Positions 37,886 to 47,133 of a DNA stretch of 64,000 nt are shown here, piece by piece. Below the pieces are notes generated by a model. The model had not been told where the DNA came from. It saw only the letters and a program-made list of their open reading frames with translations, and made no database searches. The position numbers were made by a program, and so were the translations under genes. Origin of the DNA: UBA1479 sp038109305. GTDB taxonomy: Bacteria; Pseudomonadota; Alphaproteobacteria; Rhodospirillales; Casp-alpha2. Every line of letters begins with the position of its first letter. Within the stretch, counting starts at the first letter, position 1. Location of the stretch: assembly GCA_038109305.1 (NCBI GenBank), contig JAYNIR010000008.1, positions 1 through 64,000 on the forward strand. The letters run 5' to 3'.

Positions 37886-38849
37886 CGTCGGCCGGGCCCC
37901 CGTCTGCAATGGTGATCTGGCGGAACACATCGTCCATGTGGCCGCGTTCCACATACATTTCTTCGGGCGTTACGTTGTGGGCGCGAAGGTAGTCGCCGAC
38001 GGGCAGGATGATCGATTTGCCGTCCCTGGGCGTCGCGCGAAACGCCGACACGCCGTTTTGCGACAGCACCGGCAGATCGGTAACGGCGGCAACCTCGGGC
38101 AGCGCGCGGAGCCCGTCGACCACATCGGAAACGCCGGAAAAGGCGAATTTGATGACCACGGCATTATGCCGCCCATCCCGGGCGAGCAGGTCTTCGGGCG
38201 TGCCGTCGGCCAGCAGCTTGCCGTGCGCGATGATGACGGCGCGGGAACAGACGGCTTCGACTTCTTCCAAAATATGGGTCGAAATGACGATGGCTTTTCC
38301 CGCCGCCATGTCCTTGATCAGCGCGCGCACCTGATGCTTCTGATTGGGATCAAGGCCGTCGGTCGGCTCGTCCATGATCAGCACTTCGGGATCATGCAAA
38401 ATCGACTGCGCCAGTCCGACCCGGCGTTTGAACCCCTTGGATAGCGTTTCGACGGGCCGGTTGATGACTTCGTCCAGCGCGACCATTTCGCGGACGCGGT
38501 CGACGCGGCGGCCGATTTCGGCGCCGTCGAAGCCCCGCACCTGGGCAATGAAGCCCAAAAACGCGCGGACGGTCATGTCGCCGTAAGTCGGCGCCCCTTC
38601 GGGCAGGTAGCCGATCGCCGCCTTGACCGCGATCGGGTTTTCTACCACGTCGTGGCCCATCACCCGAGCCGTACCGGCCGTTGGTGTCAGATAACCGCAG
38701 GCCATTTTCATGGTCGTCGACTTGCCGGCGCCGTTGGGGCCCAAAAAGCCCAGAACCTCGCCGCGGCGGACGGTCATGGAGATCGCGTCGACGGCGGTCA
38801 GGTCGCCGAAGCGCTTGGTCAGCTTATCGATGACGATCATATCGGTCAT
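37878..38849 (-). CDS. ABC transporter ATP-binding protein (GldA-like)
   Basis: 323-residue ATPase: Walker A GPNGAGKSTT near residue 40, the family signature LSKGFKRRVGLAQSILHDP near residue 140 and Walker B VLIMDEPTDGLDPNQ. The C-terminal ~90 residues form the extension common in ABC-2 exporters. I start at MTDMIVIDKL, because the upstream in-frame stretch is unconserved. It is the first gene of the four-gene ABC cluster and is divergent from aroG. Confidence 0.92.
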   Translation of the reverse strand: MTDMIVIDKLTKRFGDLTAVDAISMTVRRGEVLGFLGPNGAGKSTTMKMACGYLTPTAGTARVMGHDVVENPIAVKAAIGYLPEGAPTYGDMTVRAFLGFIAQVRGFDGAEIGRRVDRVREMVALDEVINRPVETLSKGFKRRVGLAQSILHDPEVLIMDEPTDGLDPNQKHQVRALIKDMAAGKAIVISTHILEEVEAVCSRAVIIAHGKLLADGTPEDLLARDGRHNAVVIKFAFSGVSDVVDGLRALPEVAAVTDLPVLSQNGVSAFRATPRDGKSIILPVGDYLRAHNVTPEEMYVERGHMDDVFRQITIADGGPADDA

Positions 38850-39208
38850 GGCAGGTCGATCATGGTAGGTCGGTCGTCGCGCAGTCCTTATGCGGCCTTT
38901 TTTCCCAGGGGCCGCGCGCTTGATCCCACATGCGCCCGCCCGTTGCAAGGGCGGATTGATCCGCAAGATATATCCCGCAATGGCCGGTCACAGCGCGTTC
39001 CTTCCGAGTGTCGGCAGTGTTTCTTAACCTTTGCACCGGAGGAGATAGCCCGCTTCCGGCGCCCGTCAACCCGGGTCTGGCGGGAAAATTTGGCAAAATG
39101 AAGGTCGACGGGTGGGCGGGTTTAGCTGGAAATTCAGGGAAATGCCGCTTATATCGGGGCATTCAATACCTGGGACAGACTTGGAAACAGCCTATCAAGA
39201 GGTTCGAC
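38850..39208. promoter_or_regulatory. Divergent promoter region between the ABC cluster and aroG
   Basis: 359 bases with no convincing gene. Both flanking genes point outward, so it must hold both promoters. A 14-base direct repeat (tcatggcaggtcga then tcatggtaggtcgg) begins in the ATPase start codon at about 38846. I see no clear operator or attenuator for aroG. Confidence 0.5.
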
Positions 39209-40591
39209 ATGGCGAACAAATGGACGCCCGACAGCTGGCGCGGCAAACCGATTCTTCAAGTTCCGGACTATCCGGACGCGACGGACCTGGAATCCGTGGA
39301 AACGCAGCTTAAGCGCTGCCCGCCCCTGGTGTTCGCCGGCGAGGCGCGGTCGTTGAAAAAATCGCTGGCCCAAGTGGCGGACGGCGAGGCTTTCCTGCTG
39401 CAGGGCGGCGATTGCGCCGAAAGCTTCGCCGAATTCCACCCGGACACCATCCGCGACACCTTCCGCGTGCTGCTGCAAATGGCGGTCGTCTTGACCTTCG
39501 GCGCGGCGCTGCCGGTGATAAAGGTCGGTCGCATGGCGGGCCAGTTCGCCAAGCCGCGGTCGGCGCCGACGGAAACCATCGACGGGGTCGAACTGCCGTC
39601 CTACCGGGGCGACATGGTCAACGGCATGGATTTCACCGAGGATGCCCGCATCCCCAACCCGGACCGGCTGATGCGGGTCTATAACCAGTCGGCGGCGACG
39701 CTGAACTTGCTGCGCGCGTTCGCACAGGGGGGCTATGCCGACCTGCATAAGGTGCATCAGTGGAACCTGGGCTTTGTCGCGGATAGCGCCGAAGGCGAGC
39801 GTTATTCCGGCATGGCCGACCGTTTGGATGAAACGCTGGCCTTCATGGCCGCTTGCGGCCTGACGTCCGAAACGACACCGCAGATCCGCGAGACGGATTT
39901 CTACACGTCCCACGAAGCGCTGTTGCTGTGGTACGAACAGGCGCTGACCCGGATCGACAGCACCACGGGCGACTGGTACGACACGTCGGCGCATCTGTTG
40001 TGGATCGGCGACCGCACCCGCCAGCCCGACGGCGCGCACGTGGAATTCATGCGCGGCATCAAAAACCCGATCGCCTTCAAGGCCGGGCCATCGTTGGGCC
40101 CGGACGAAATGATCCGCCTGATCGATATCCTGAACCCGACCAACGAAGCCGGGCGCATCACCATCATCGCCCGCATGGGCTCCGAAAAGATCGGCCAAGG
40201 CCTGCCGCCGCTGGTCCGCAAGGTGAAAGCCGAAGGCCGCAAGGTCGCGTGGGTGTCAGATCCTATGCACGGCAACGTCATCAAGGCGTCTAACGGGTAC
40301 AAAACACGGCCGTTCGACCGCATTCTGTCGGAAGTGCGCGACTTTTTCGCCGTTCACCAGGCGGAAGGCACCCATGCCGGTGGCGTGCATCTGGAAATGA
40401 CCGGCCAGGACGTGACCGAATGCACCGGCGGCGCCCAGGCGCTTAGCGATTCTGACCTGACGGACCGCTACCACACCCATTGCGACCCGCGCCTGAATGC
40501 GCGTCAGGCGCTGGAACTGGCCTTCCTGTTGGCGGAAACCCTGAAGGAAGCCCGGACGCCTAAATTGAAGCAGGCAGGGGCCTCGTCCTAA
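39209..40591 (+). CDS. aroG: Class II 3-deoxy-7-phosphoheptulonate (DAHP) synthase
   Basis: First step of aromatic amino-acid synthesis, joining phosphoenolpyruvate and erythrose 4-phosphate. The 460 residues are of the plant-like class II type: WRGKPILQVPDYPD, the metal-site Cys in LLQGGDCAESFAEF, RMAGQFAKPRS, WIGDRTRQPDGAHVEF and WVSDPMHGNVIKASNGYKTR. I choose the ATG giving MANKWTPDSWR; an in-frame extension of 67 codons upstream is not conserved. It is followed by the pncB remnant on the same strand. Confidence 0.95.
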   Translation: MANKWTPDSWRGKPILQVPDYPDATDLESVETQLKRCPPLVFAGEARSLKKSLAQVADGEAFLLQGGDCAESFAEFHPDTIRDTFRVLLQMAVVLTFGAALPVIKVGRMAGQFAKPRSAPTETIDGVELPSYRGDMVNGMDFTEDARIPNPDRLMRVYNQSAATLNLLRAFAQGGYADLHKVHQWNLGFVADSAEGERYSGMADRLDETLAFMAACGLTSETTPQIRETDFYTSHEALLLWYEQALTRIDSTTGDWYDTSAHLLWIGDRTRQPDGAHVEFMRGIKNPIAFKAGPSLGPDEMIRLIDILNPTNEAGRITIIARMGSEKIGQGLPPLVRKVKAEGRKVAWVSDPMHGNVIKASNGYKTRPFDRILSEVRDFFAVHQAEGTHAGGVHLEMTGQDVTECTGGAQALSDSDLTDRYHTHCDPRLNARQALELAFLLAETLKEARTPKLKQAGASS

Positions 40592-40626
40592 ATAATTTGC
40601 CGGACGGCCCCGCCGCAGGAGACTGC

Positions 40627-41796
40627 ATGATGGACGGCCCGCTCGATGATGGCGGCGCCCCCAATGGCGCCGCGTTCGAAACCGAAATTCGGCAATGGGC
40701 GGATCATTATTTCCTGCGCACCAAGGAAATCATCAGCCGGTTCGGCGACAAGCGCGCGACGTACGCCGTGTTCATGCGCCGGCCCGTGGTTTTCGCGCCC
40801 CGACTGGCGCTTGAGTGGCTGGACCGCGCCGCCCGCAGCCGGGGCGCCGACTTTGAAATCGAAGTCAATTTCGAAGAAGGTGCCTGGGTCGGCGCCGGCG
40901 AGCCGCTGATTTACGTGAGCGGCCTGCTGAGCCATCAGATCGACCTCGAAACATTATTGCTGCAAAAACTGGGCGCCGCGTGCGTTGCTGCCAACAATGC
41001 CTATGTCATGTGCGCGACCTTGCCCGGACCCGTATTCATGGCGATGGACGCCCGCCATTGCGCCGGCACGGAAATGGCCGATCAGATGGACTATGCCGCC
41101 GCCGTCGGATAGAAGGCCGCGCAGAAACACGCGGGAGCCAAGGGCTTCATCGGCAACGTGACCGACGCGACGGCACATTATTTCGGCAACGCTGGCGAGA
41201 TCGGCACCATGCCGCACGCGCTGATCGGATACGCAGGATCGACGATCCGGGCGGCCGAAATGTTTGCCGAGACCTAGCCCGGCGAAGCGATGGCCGTGCT
41301 GGTCGATTTCTTCGGCCGGGAAGTAACCGATGCGTTGGAAGTCTGCCGCCGGTTTCCTGACCTGCTTGCCGAAGGCAAGCTGTCGTTCCGGCTCGACACC
41401 CATGGCGTCCGTTATATGGAAGGACTGGGGCCGCAGGAAAGTTATGCCGTACTGAAACGCCACGTGCCGCTGGCCGTGCGCCGCTACCGCAATGAGACGG
41501 AACTGCGGTTCCTGACCAGCACCGGCGTATCCGCCGCCGCGATTTTCATGTTCCGCGAAAAATTGGACGAAGCGGGCTTTGGACATGCGAAGATCGTCTG
41601 TTCGTCCGGGTTCGATGTGGAAAAGTGCAAGGTCATGGCCGACGTCAAGGCGCCGATCGATGTGATCGGCTCGGGATCCTACCTGCCCGCCAACTGGACC
41701 GAAACTTACGCCACCTCGGACATCATTGCTTATGATGGCGAACCGTTGGTCAAACTGGGCCGGGAATTCCTTCTCCGCCGCCCCGCGGCACCGTAA
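40627..41796 (+). pseudogene. pncB: Nicotinate phosphoribosyltransferase interrupted by two TAG codons
   Basis: The frame encodes a complete NAPRTase, which salvages nicotinate to its mononucleotide: FLRTKEIISRFGDKRATYAVFMRRP, then AMDARHCAGTEMADQMDYAAAVG, GFIGNVTDATAHYFGN, MPHALIGYAGSTIRAAEMF, FFGREVTDALEVCRRF, and ICSSGFD-like VCSSGFDVEKCKVMADVKAP. TAG codons at 41110 and 41275 fall where homologues often have Ser and Tyr or Phe. There is no frameshift over 390 codons. The nadA-nadC and nadE genes in the same window are intact, so de novo NAD synthesis remains while salvage is lost. Confidence 0.82.
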
Positions 41797-41967
41797 TAAC
41801 CGCCCAAAATCCGGCCTGCCGGCGCCCTTCAGTCCGACTGTATATTAATGTATTCACAGAAACGTGCGGCTCCTCATTTGCCCGTTTTGCGTTAATATTT
41901 ACAGGCATGGAGGACGCCCGCGGTAAGTCGGGGCGCCGAAAAAATCAAAAAGCAAAGCCGAATCCCA

Positions 41968-43032
41968 ATGGCATCGGAAATCTACGTCGAATACTTGTTT
42001 CAGCTTGCTAGGAACAAATCTCGGCAGGGACGCACAACCCTTCCCAAGGTTGCCGAGGAACTGTTCGAAGACAGCGGCGACAAGATCTCGGATCGTGAAT
42101 GCTACCTTATGGTGAACATCATGCATGACCTGATCCATGATGTTGAAGTTTCGGTCCGCAAAAATTTCTCTCAGCGCCTTGCCGGTATGGACGACGCCCC
42201 CCGCGCCTTGATCGAGTAACTGGCGAACGACGAAATCGACGTCGCTTATCCGATCCTGAGCCAAAGCAGGGTGCTTCGAGACGAGGCGCTGATCTACGTG
42301 ATCCGGCTGCGCACGCACGAACACTAATTGGCAGTGACGCTCCGTACCGACATATCCTAAGGGGTTTCCGCGGCGCTGGTCGAACACGGCAACCAACAGG
42401 TGATCGTCAATCTGCTGGAAAATCAGACGGCCAATATCTCACAGGCGACCTTGGAATTACTGGTCGAGCAGAGCAAGGGGGTCGACGCCTTCCAGGACCC
42501 GTTGCTGACGCGCGAGGAACTGCGGGAGGACCTGGCGAAAAAGATGTTCATTTGGGTGTCGGCAACGCTGCGCTCCCACATTGTCGAGCGGTACGAGTTA
42601 TCGAAGGAAATGATCGATGAGCTGCTTGAAGAAGTGGCGCGCGAAGAAATCGACAACACCATCGCGCATCGCCAATCATCCGACAGCAAGCTGAAAACCA
42701 CGCTGAAAAATGAAGGTCTGGTGATCCCAAGCATGGTCGTCGCCGCGCTGATGGACGGCGAGGCCGCCCTGTTCTTGAGCCTGTTCAGTACTTTGACAAA
42801 CTTAAACGAAAGCCTTGCCCGGCGGATCATCTTCGAAGAAGGCGGCGAGGCGATGGCCATCGCCTGCAAAGCCCTCGATGTGCCGGAAATGCAGGTTGGC
42901 TTGATTTATGAGCGAACCCGCAAGGCAATACGCGCGAAGGCCAGCGCCAGAGAAGCGGAAAAACGGCGGCACGCCGAAACTCACCAGCAAGGTCGGCGTC
43001 GGCAAGACGGTCCAGGCGCATTTTCCCAATGA
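41968..43032 (+). pseudogene. DUF2336 protein interrupted by three TAA codons
   Basis: A continuous frame of about 355 codons matching the helical-repeat family DUF2336 of alphaproteobacteria: RGRTTLPKVAEELFEDSGDKIS-like start, VNLLENQTANISQATLELLVEQ, LREDLAKKMFIWVSATLRSHIVERY, and the C-terminal ALDVPEMQVGLIYERTRKAIRA. TAA codons stand at 42217 (IE-stop-LANDEI), 42325 (THEH-stop-LAVTL) and 42358 (DIS-stop-GVSAAL), probably from Gln or Glu codons. The frame is not shifted. Function of the family is unknown; the break is clustered within 145 bases. Confidence 0.75.
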
Positions 43033-43185
43033 CCGGGCGCTGATCCGCCGCGGGTGCAGGGTGGCATTCGTGCAGCCGGTTTGATTGACAGGATTCACCC
43101 CGGATCCTACCCTGCCGCTTCCTGCGCTCGGCGCGATGCAAGCCGTAACCCTCACCCCCGGACCAAAATAAAATAGACCCAGTTC

Positions 43186-44862
43186 ATGAGCGACACCCTG
43201 ACCATCGCTATCGCCCAATTGAACCCGACCGTCGGCGACGTCGCGGGCAATCTGGAACGGCTCAAGGCGGCGCAAAGCCAGGCGGCCCAGCGGGGCGCCG
43301 ACCTGATGGTGACCGGTGAGCTGGCGCTGTCCGGATATCCGCCGGAAGACCTGGTCTTGAAGCGGTCCTTCCAGGACCGGATTGAAGCCGCGGTGGCGGA
43401 CCTTGCAAAAAACACCGCCGGCGGCGGGAGCGCGATCCTGACCGGGGCGCCTTGGCGACCAAAGAGCGGCCCGGAAAGCGGCAAGTTGTATAACGCGGCC
43501 CTGTTGCTGGACGGCGGCAAGGTGCAGGCGGAGCGGCTTAAACACGAACTGCCCAACTACGGCGTGTTCGACGAAAAACGCCTGTTTCAGCAAGGCCCCC
43601 TGCCCGGCCCCATCGCATTTCGCGGCGTGCGCCTGGGCGTCATGGTGTGCGAGGACATGTGGTTCGAGGACGTGACCGAATGCCTGCAGGAATCCGGCGC
43701 CCAGATGCTGGTGGTCATCAACGGATCGCCGTTTTATCTGGGCAAGGGTGATCAGCGGCTCGCCTATGCGGTCCAGCGGATTAAGGAATCGGGCCTGCCG
43801 ATGCTATACGCCAACCTGGTGGGCGGGCAGGACGAACTGGTGTTCGACGGCGGTTCCTTCGTGCTCGACAAGGACTGCAACCTGACGGCGAAACTGCCGT
43901 GCTGGGACGAGGCCATGGCGCTCACCCGCTGGCAGGCCAATGGCGACACCTATGCCCCGGAAATGGGTGAGATTGTCGCCGAGCCCGGCGACCTGGAAGC
44001 GATCTACCGCGCCATGGTCCTGGGGCTTCGGGATTATGTGAACAAAAACGGGTTTCCCGGCGTCGTCCTGGGGATGTCGGGCGGGGTCGACTCCGCCCTT
44101 TCCGCCGCCGTCGCCGTCGACGCGCTGGGCCCGGACCGGGTGCTGACGGTGATGATGCCCTCACCCTATACGTCCGACGACAGCTTGGAAGACGCGGCCG
44201 AGGCGGCGAAGCTTTTGGGCACGCGGATCGAAACCGTTTCCATCGAACCCGCCATGCAGGCGTTCGACAAAATGCTGGCGCCGCTTTTCCGCGGCCGCGA
44301 CAAAGACATCACGGAAGAAAACATCCAGGCCCGCACCCGCGGACTTTTGCTGATGGCGCTGTCCAACAAGTTCGGCCAAATGCTGCTGACCACCGGCAAC
44401 AAGTCGGAAATGTCCGTCGGCTACGCGACTCTTTACGGTGACATGTGCGGCGGTTATTCGGTGTTAAAGGACGTCTACAAGACGACGGTGCTCGAGCTCT
44501 GCCATTGGCGCAATCAGACGACGCCGAAGGGGTTCCTCGGGCCGGAAGGCCGGGTGGTGCCGGAGCGGATCATCACCAAACCGCCCTCCGCCGAATTGCG
44601 CCCCGATCAGAAGGACCAGGACAGCTTGCCGCCCTATGGCGAGTTGGACTCGATCCTGATGTGCCTGGTGGAAAACGAAATGGGCTTCGACGCCACCGTC
44701 GAAAAAGGGTACGATTCCGAAACAGTCCGCAAAATCTGGAAGCTTCTGGACCGGGCTGAATACAAACGCAGGCAGGCGCCGCCAGGCGTCAAGATCACCG
44801 GCCGTGCCTTCGGCCGCGACCGCCGCTACCCGATCACCAACGGTTTCACCAAGCAGTTCTGA
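43186..44862 (+). CDS. nadE: Glutamine-dependent NAD+ synthetase
   Basis: Final step of NAD synthesis: amidation of nicotinate adenine dinucleotide. The 558 residues comprise an N-terminal nitrilase-type glutaminase (GELALSGYPPEDL, Lys in KHELPNYGVFDEKR, nucleophile Cys in GVMVCEDMWF near residue 159) and a C-terminal synthetase with the P-loop GMSGGVDSALSAAVA near residue 300. YATLYGDMCGGYSVLKDVYK is also conserved. The frame is intact. Its stop overlaps the cysS start (TGATG). Confidence 0.96.
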   Translation: MSDTLTIAIAQLNPTVGDVAGNLERLKAAQSQAAQRGADLMVTGELALSGYPPEDLVLKRSFQDRIEAAVADLAKNTAGGGSAILTGAPWRPKSGPESGKLYNAALLLDGGKVQAERLKHELPNYGVFDEKRLFQQGPLPGPIAFRGVRLGVMVCEDMWFEDVTECLQESGAQMLVVINGSPFYLGKGDQRLAYAVQRIKESGLPMLYANLVGGQDELVFDGGSFVLDKDCNLTAKLPCWDEAMALTRWQANGDTYAPEMGEIVAEPGDLEAIYRAMVLGLRDYVNKNGFPGVVLGMSGGVDSALSAAVAVDALGPDRVLTVMMPSPYTSDDSLEDAAEAAKLLGTRIETVSIEPAMQAFDKMLAPLFRGRDKDITEENIQARTRGLLLMALSNKFGQMLLTTGNKSEMSVGYATLYGDMCGGYSVLKDVYKTTVLELCHWRNQTTPKGFLGPEGRVVPERIITKPPSAELRPDQKDQDSLPPYGELDSILMCLVENEMGFDATVEKGYDSETVRKIWKLLDRAEYKRRQAPPGVKITGRAFGRDRRYPITNGFTKQF

Positions 44863-46301
44863 TGACCTTGCAGCTTCACAACACGCTTTCGCGAAAAAAA
44901 GAGCCGTTCCAGCCGATCGACCCCTGCCATGTGCGGATGTATGTGTGCGGGCCGACGGTCTATGACTTCGCGCACATCGGCAACGCGCGCCCCGTGGTGG
45001 TGTTCGACGTTTTGAACCGGCTGCTCAGGCGGTTGTATCCCGCCCCGAAACACAAGGTCACCTACGTCCGGAACATCACCGACGTGGACGACAAGATCAA
45101 CGCCCGCGCTCAGGAAACGGGCCGCCCGATTTCCGACATCACGGCGGAGACCGCCGCCCATTTCCATGCCGACATGGCGGCCTTGGGTGCCCTGCCAGCG
45201 GATTTCGAGCCGCGGGCGACCCAGCACATCCCCGACATGATCGCCATGATCGAAACGTTGATCGCGAAGGGTCATGCCTATGCCTTGGACGACGGACACG
45301 TGCTGTTCAGGGTCGCGTCCATGGCCGACTACGGCCGCCTGTCCCGCCACAGCCAGGACGAATTGGTCGCGGGTGCCCGGGTCGAGGTCGCGTCATATAA
45401 GGAAAACCCGGCGGACTTCGTCTTGTGGAAGCCGTCACCCGAAGCCAAGGGCAATCCCGGCTGGCTCAGCCCCTGGGGCCCGGAAAATGGCCGCGGCCGG
45501 CCCGGCTGGCACATCGAATGTTCGGCCATGTCGAAGAAGATCTTGGGCGAGACGTTCGACATTCACGGCGGCGGCCAGGACCTGATCTTCCCCCACCACG
45601 AAAATGAAATCGCGCAAAGCCGCTGCGCCCACGGCACGGACATCATGGCCAAGGTTTGGATGCACAACGGCTACCTGATGGCCAAGGGTGAGAAGATGTC
45701 GAAGTCCTTGGGCAACTTCTACAGGGTCAACGAATTGCTGCAGGAATTCCCGGGCGAGGCTATCCGCCTGACGCTGTTGAAGACCCATTACCGCCAGCCG
45801 CTGGATTTCACCAAGGACGGTATCCGCGAAGCCAAAAAGGAATTGGATGGGTTTTATGGTGCACTTCGTAGAGCAGATGTAACTGCTGCACCGTCACGCG
45901 AAGACCAGAACACAGTTCTTGAGCCTCTGTCCGACGATTTGAACACGCCTCTTGCCATTAAGGCTCTTCATGACCGTGCATATATCCTCAATACGATGCT
46001 TGATCGCGGCAAGTCAGGTTCGGGCGGCGAGGCGGAATTGACCGAAACGAAATCCGGTTTGTTGGCGATGGGTGAGGTCTTGGGCCTGCTCCAACAAGAC
46101 CCGGAAGACTGGTTCAAGTGGCAACCGCCGTCCGCGGCGGGCGGGTTGGCCGACGCGGCCATCGACGCGCTGGTCACCGAACGGCAAAATGCTCGGAAAA
46201 ACAGGGACTTCAAGCGCGCGGATGAAATTCGGGATGAACTGACCGCCGGCGGGATTGTGGTCGAGGACGGCGCCGACGGCGCGAAGTGGCGGCGCGCCTG
46301 A
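44862..46301 (+). CDS. cysS: Cysteinyl-tRNA synthetase
   Basis: Charges tRNA-Cys. The 479 residues have the zinc and HIGH-type signature MYVCGPTVYDFAHIGNAR near 25-42, ECSAMSKKILGETFDIHGGGQDLIFPHHENEIAQS, and the KMSKS loop GEKMSKSLGNF near residue 280. It is translationally coupled to nadE. Between about 45845 and 46010 codon use differs sharply from the rest of the gene, with mostly A- or T-ending codons, though the protein remains in frame and family-like. Confidence 0.96.
   Translation: MTLQLHNTLSRKKEPFQPIDPCHVRMYVCGPTVYDFAHIGNARPVVVFDVLNRLLRRLYPAPKHKVTYVRNITDVDDKINARAQETGRPISDITAETAAHFHADMAALGALPADFEPRATQHIPDMIAMIETLIAKGHAYALDDGHVLFRVASMADYGRLSRHSQDELVAGARVEVASYKENPADFVLWKPSPEAKGNPGWLSPWGPENGRGRPGWHIECSAMSKKILGETFDIHGGGQDLIFPHHENEIAQSRCAHGTDIMAKVWMHNGYLMAKGEKMSKSLGNFYRVNELLQEFPGEAIRLTLLKTHYRQPLDFTKDGIREAKKELDGFYGALRRADVTAAPSREDQNTVLEPLSDDLNTPLAIKALHDRAYILNTMLDRGKSGSGGEAELTETKSGLLAMGEVLGLLQQDPEDWFKWQPPSAAGGLADAAIDALVTERQNARKNRDFKRADEIRDELTAGGIVVEDGADGAKWRRA
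45857..46003 (+). other. Low-GC3 patch inside cysS
   Basis: By eye, about 30 of 49 codons here end in A or T, and the first 11 in a row do so, including the rare AGA. Flanking cysS codons mostly end in G or C. The patch encodes GALRRADVTAAPSREDQN and onwards to MLD. It looks like a small recombination tract from a lower-GC donor, or a locally relaxed segment. Confidence 0.55.
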
Positions 46302-46326
46302 TCTTTTAAGGTTAACTCTGAGTAGA

Positions 46327-46938
46327 TTATCCGAATGCCCTGAATCGGAGTCGAATTTCGTCTTCCGTTGTATCCGTGGGCAGATCCCGCATGGCGGCGA
46401 CATCGGCCTTGGAGCGTTTCTTCCCCGACCAAGCGATATCGGCCGCAGGCAGGGGCGTGTCGTCCGTCGCCAAATGCCGGGCATAGCGGTCGAACAGTCG
46501 GAGCGCCGCCTGATAGGCGAGAACTTCCAGCTCGTCATACCGCAGTTTGGGATTTTCCGGCATGTCGAACCAGTCGACATCGACGATGACGCCTTCGTCA
46601 ACCCGGCGTTCCATCACATGAAGGGTGGCGCCGAACCGCTTCGCACCCTCGTAGATCGCGAACCCCGACGCCCAACTGCCGGGGTAAGTCGGCGGGCCCG
46701 GGTGGAAGTTGTAAGCCGGGACGGGCAGCGCCTCCAGCGCCCGCCCCGGCACGACCACGCCGGTGCAGAACGCCACCAGCCGCCGCCCCGAGCCGCCGCC
46801 CGACTGGGCCATCGCATCGTCCAGATCGTCCGCCGTAACCGCGTGGCGCACGGCCAGGCGGGGGTTGAATTGCCCCAGGGCGGCCGCCAGATGCGGGCCT
46901 TCGATTTCGCCGGTGAGCAGGATAATTTCGTCGGGCAT
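46327..46938 (-). CDS. Formyltransferase-like protein (methionyl-tRNA formyltransferase fold)
   Basis: 203 residues with the N-terminal formyltransferase domain fold. The segment YNFHPGPPTYPGSWASGFAIYEG holds the Asn and His of the NxH motif, and GATLHVMERRVDEGVIVDVDWF holds the conserved Asp region. The Fmt C-terminal anticodon-binding domain is absent, so it is not the housekeeping Fmt. It could be a sugar-nucleotide or small-molecule formyltransferase; the substrate is unknown. I start at MPDEIILLTGE. It is convergent with cysS. Confidence 0.82.
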   Translation of the reverse strand: MPDEIILLTGEIEGPHLAAALGQFNPRLAVRHAVTADDLDDAMAQSGGGSGRRLVAFCTGVVVPGRALEALPVPAYNFHPGPPTYPGSWASGFAIYEGAKRFGATLHVMERRVDEGVIVDVDWFDMPENPKLRYDELEVLAYQAALRLFDRYARHLATDDTPLPAADIAWSGKKRSKADVAAMRDLPTDTTEDEIRLRFRAFG

Positions 46939-47133
46939 GCCCGACCATAGCACGGTTCTCCGGAGCCGCGACAGCCGCCAGAGCCTACAACCTAGACATA
47001 CGCATGTATTGGCCATTCGCCCGATTAGGGCCCTAATGGTCACCACATCACACTGGCGTGAGGTAACGGTGGGGCAAATCACCGGACCCGCCAAAGTAAA
47101 TGACCTCCGCGGCAGCAGCAAAAGACAAGGTCT

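Noticed and set aside
35216..38849. Gliding motility machinery
   Set aside because: The ATPase-permease-GldG-DUF4340 set is common in bacteria that do not glide, and no other gld or spr genes are seen.
8447..42360. TAG (or TAA) codons read as sense in this organism, given many in-frame stops
   Set aside because: sucA, sucD, the H1-like gene, sdhA, sdhD and mcl end in TAG at normal C-termini, mdh, nadC and sdhB end in TAA, and sucC ends in TGA. All three stops are used normally, and the interrupted genes also include frameshifts and deletions. Pseudogenes explain the data better.
46327..46938. Housekeeping methionyl-tRNA formyltransferase (fmt)
   Set aside because: The product is about 100 residues too short and lacks the C-terminal tRNA-binding domain and the usual def neighbour.
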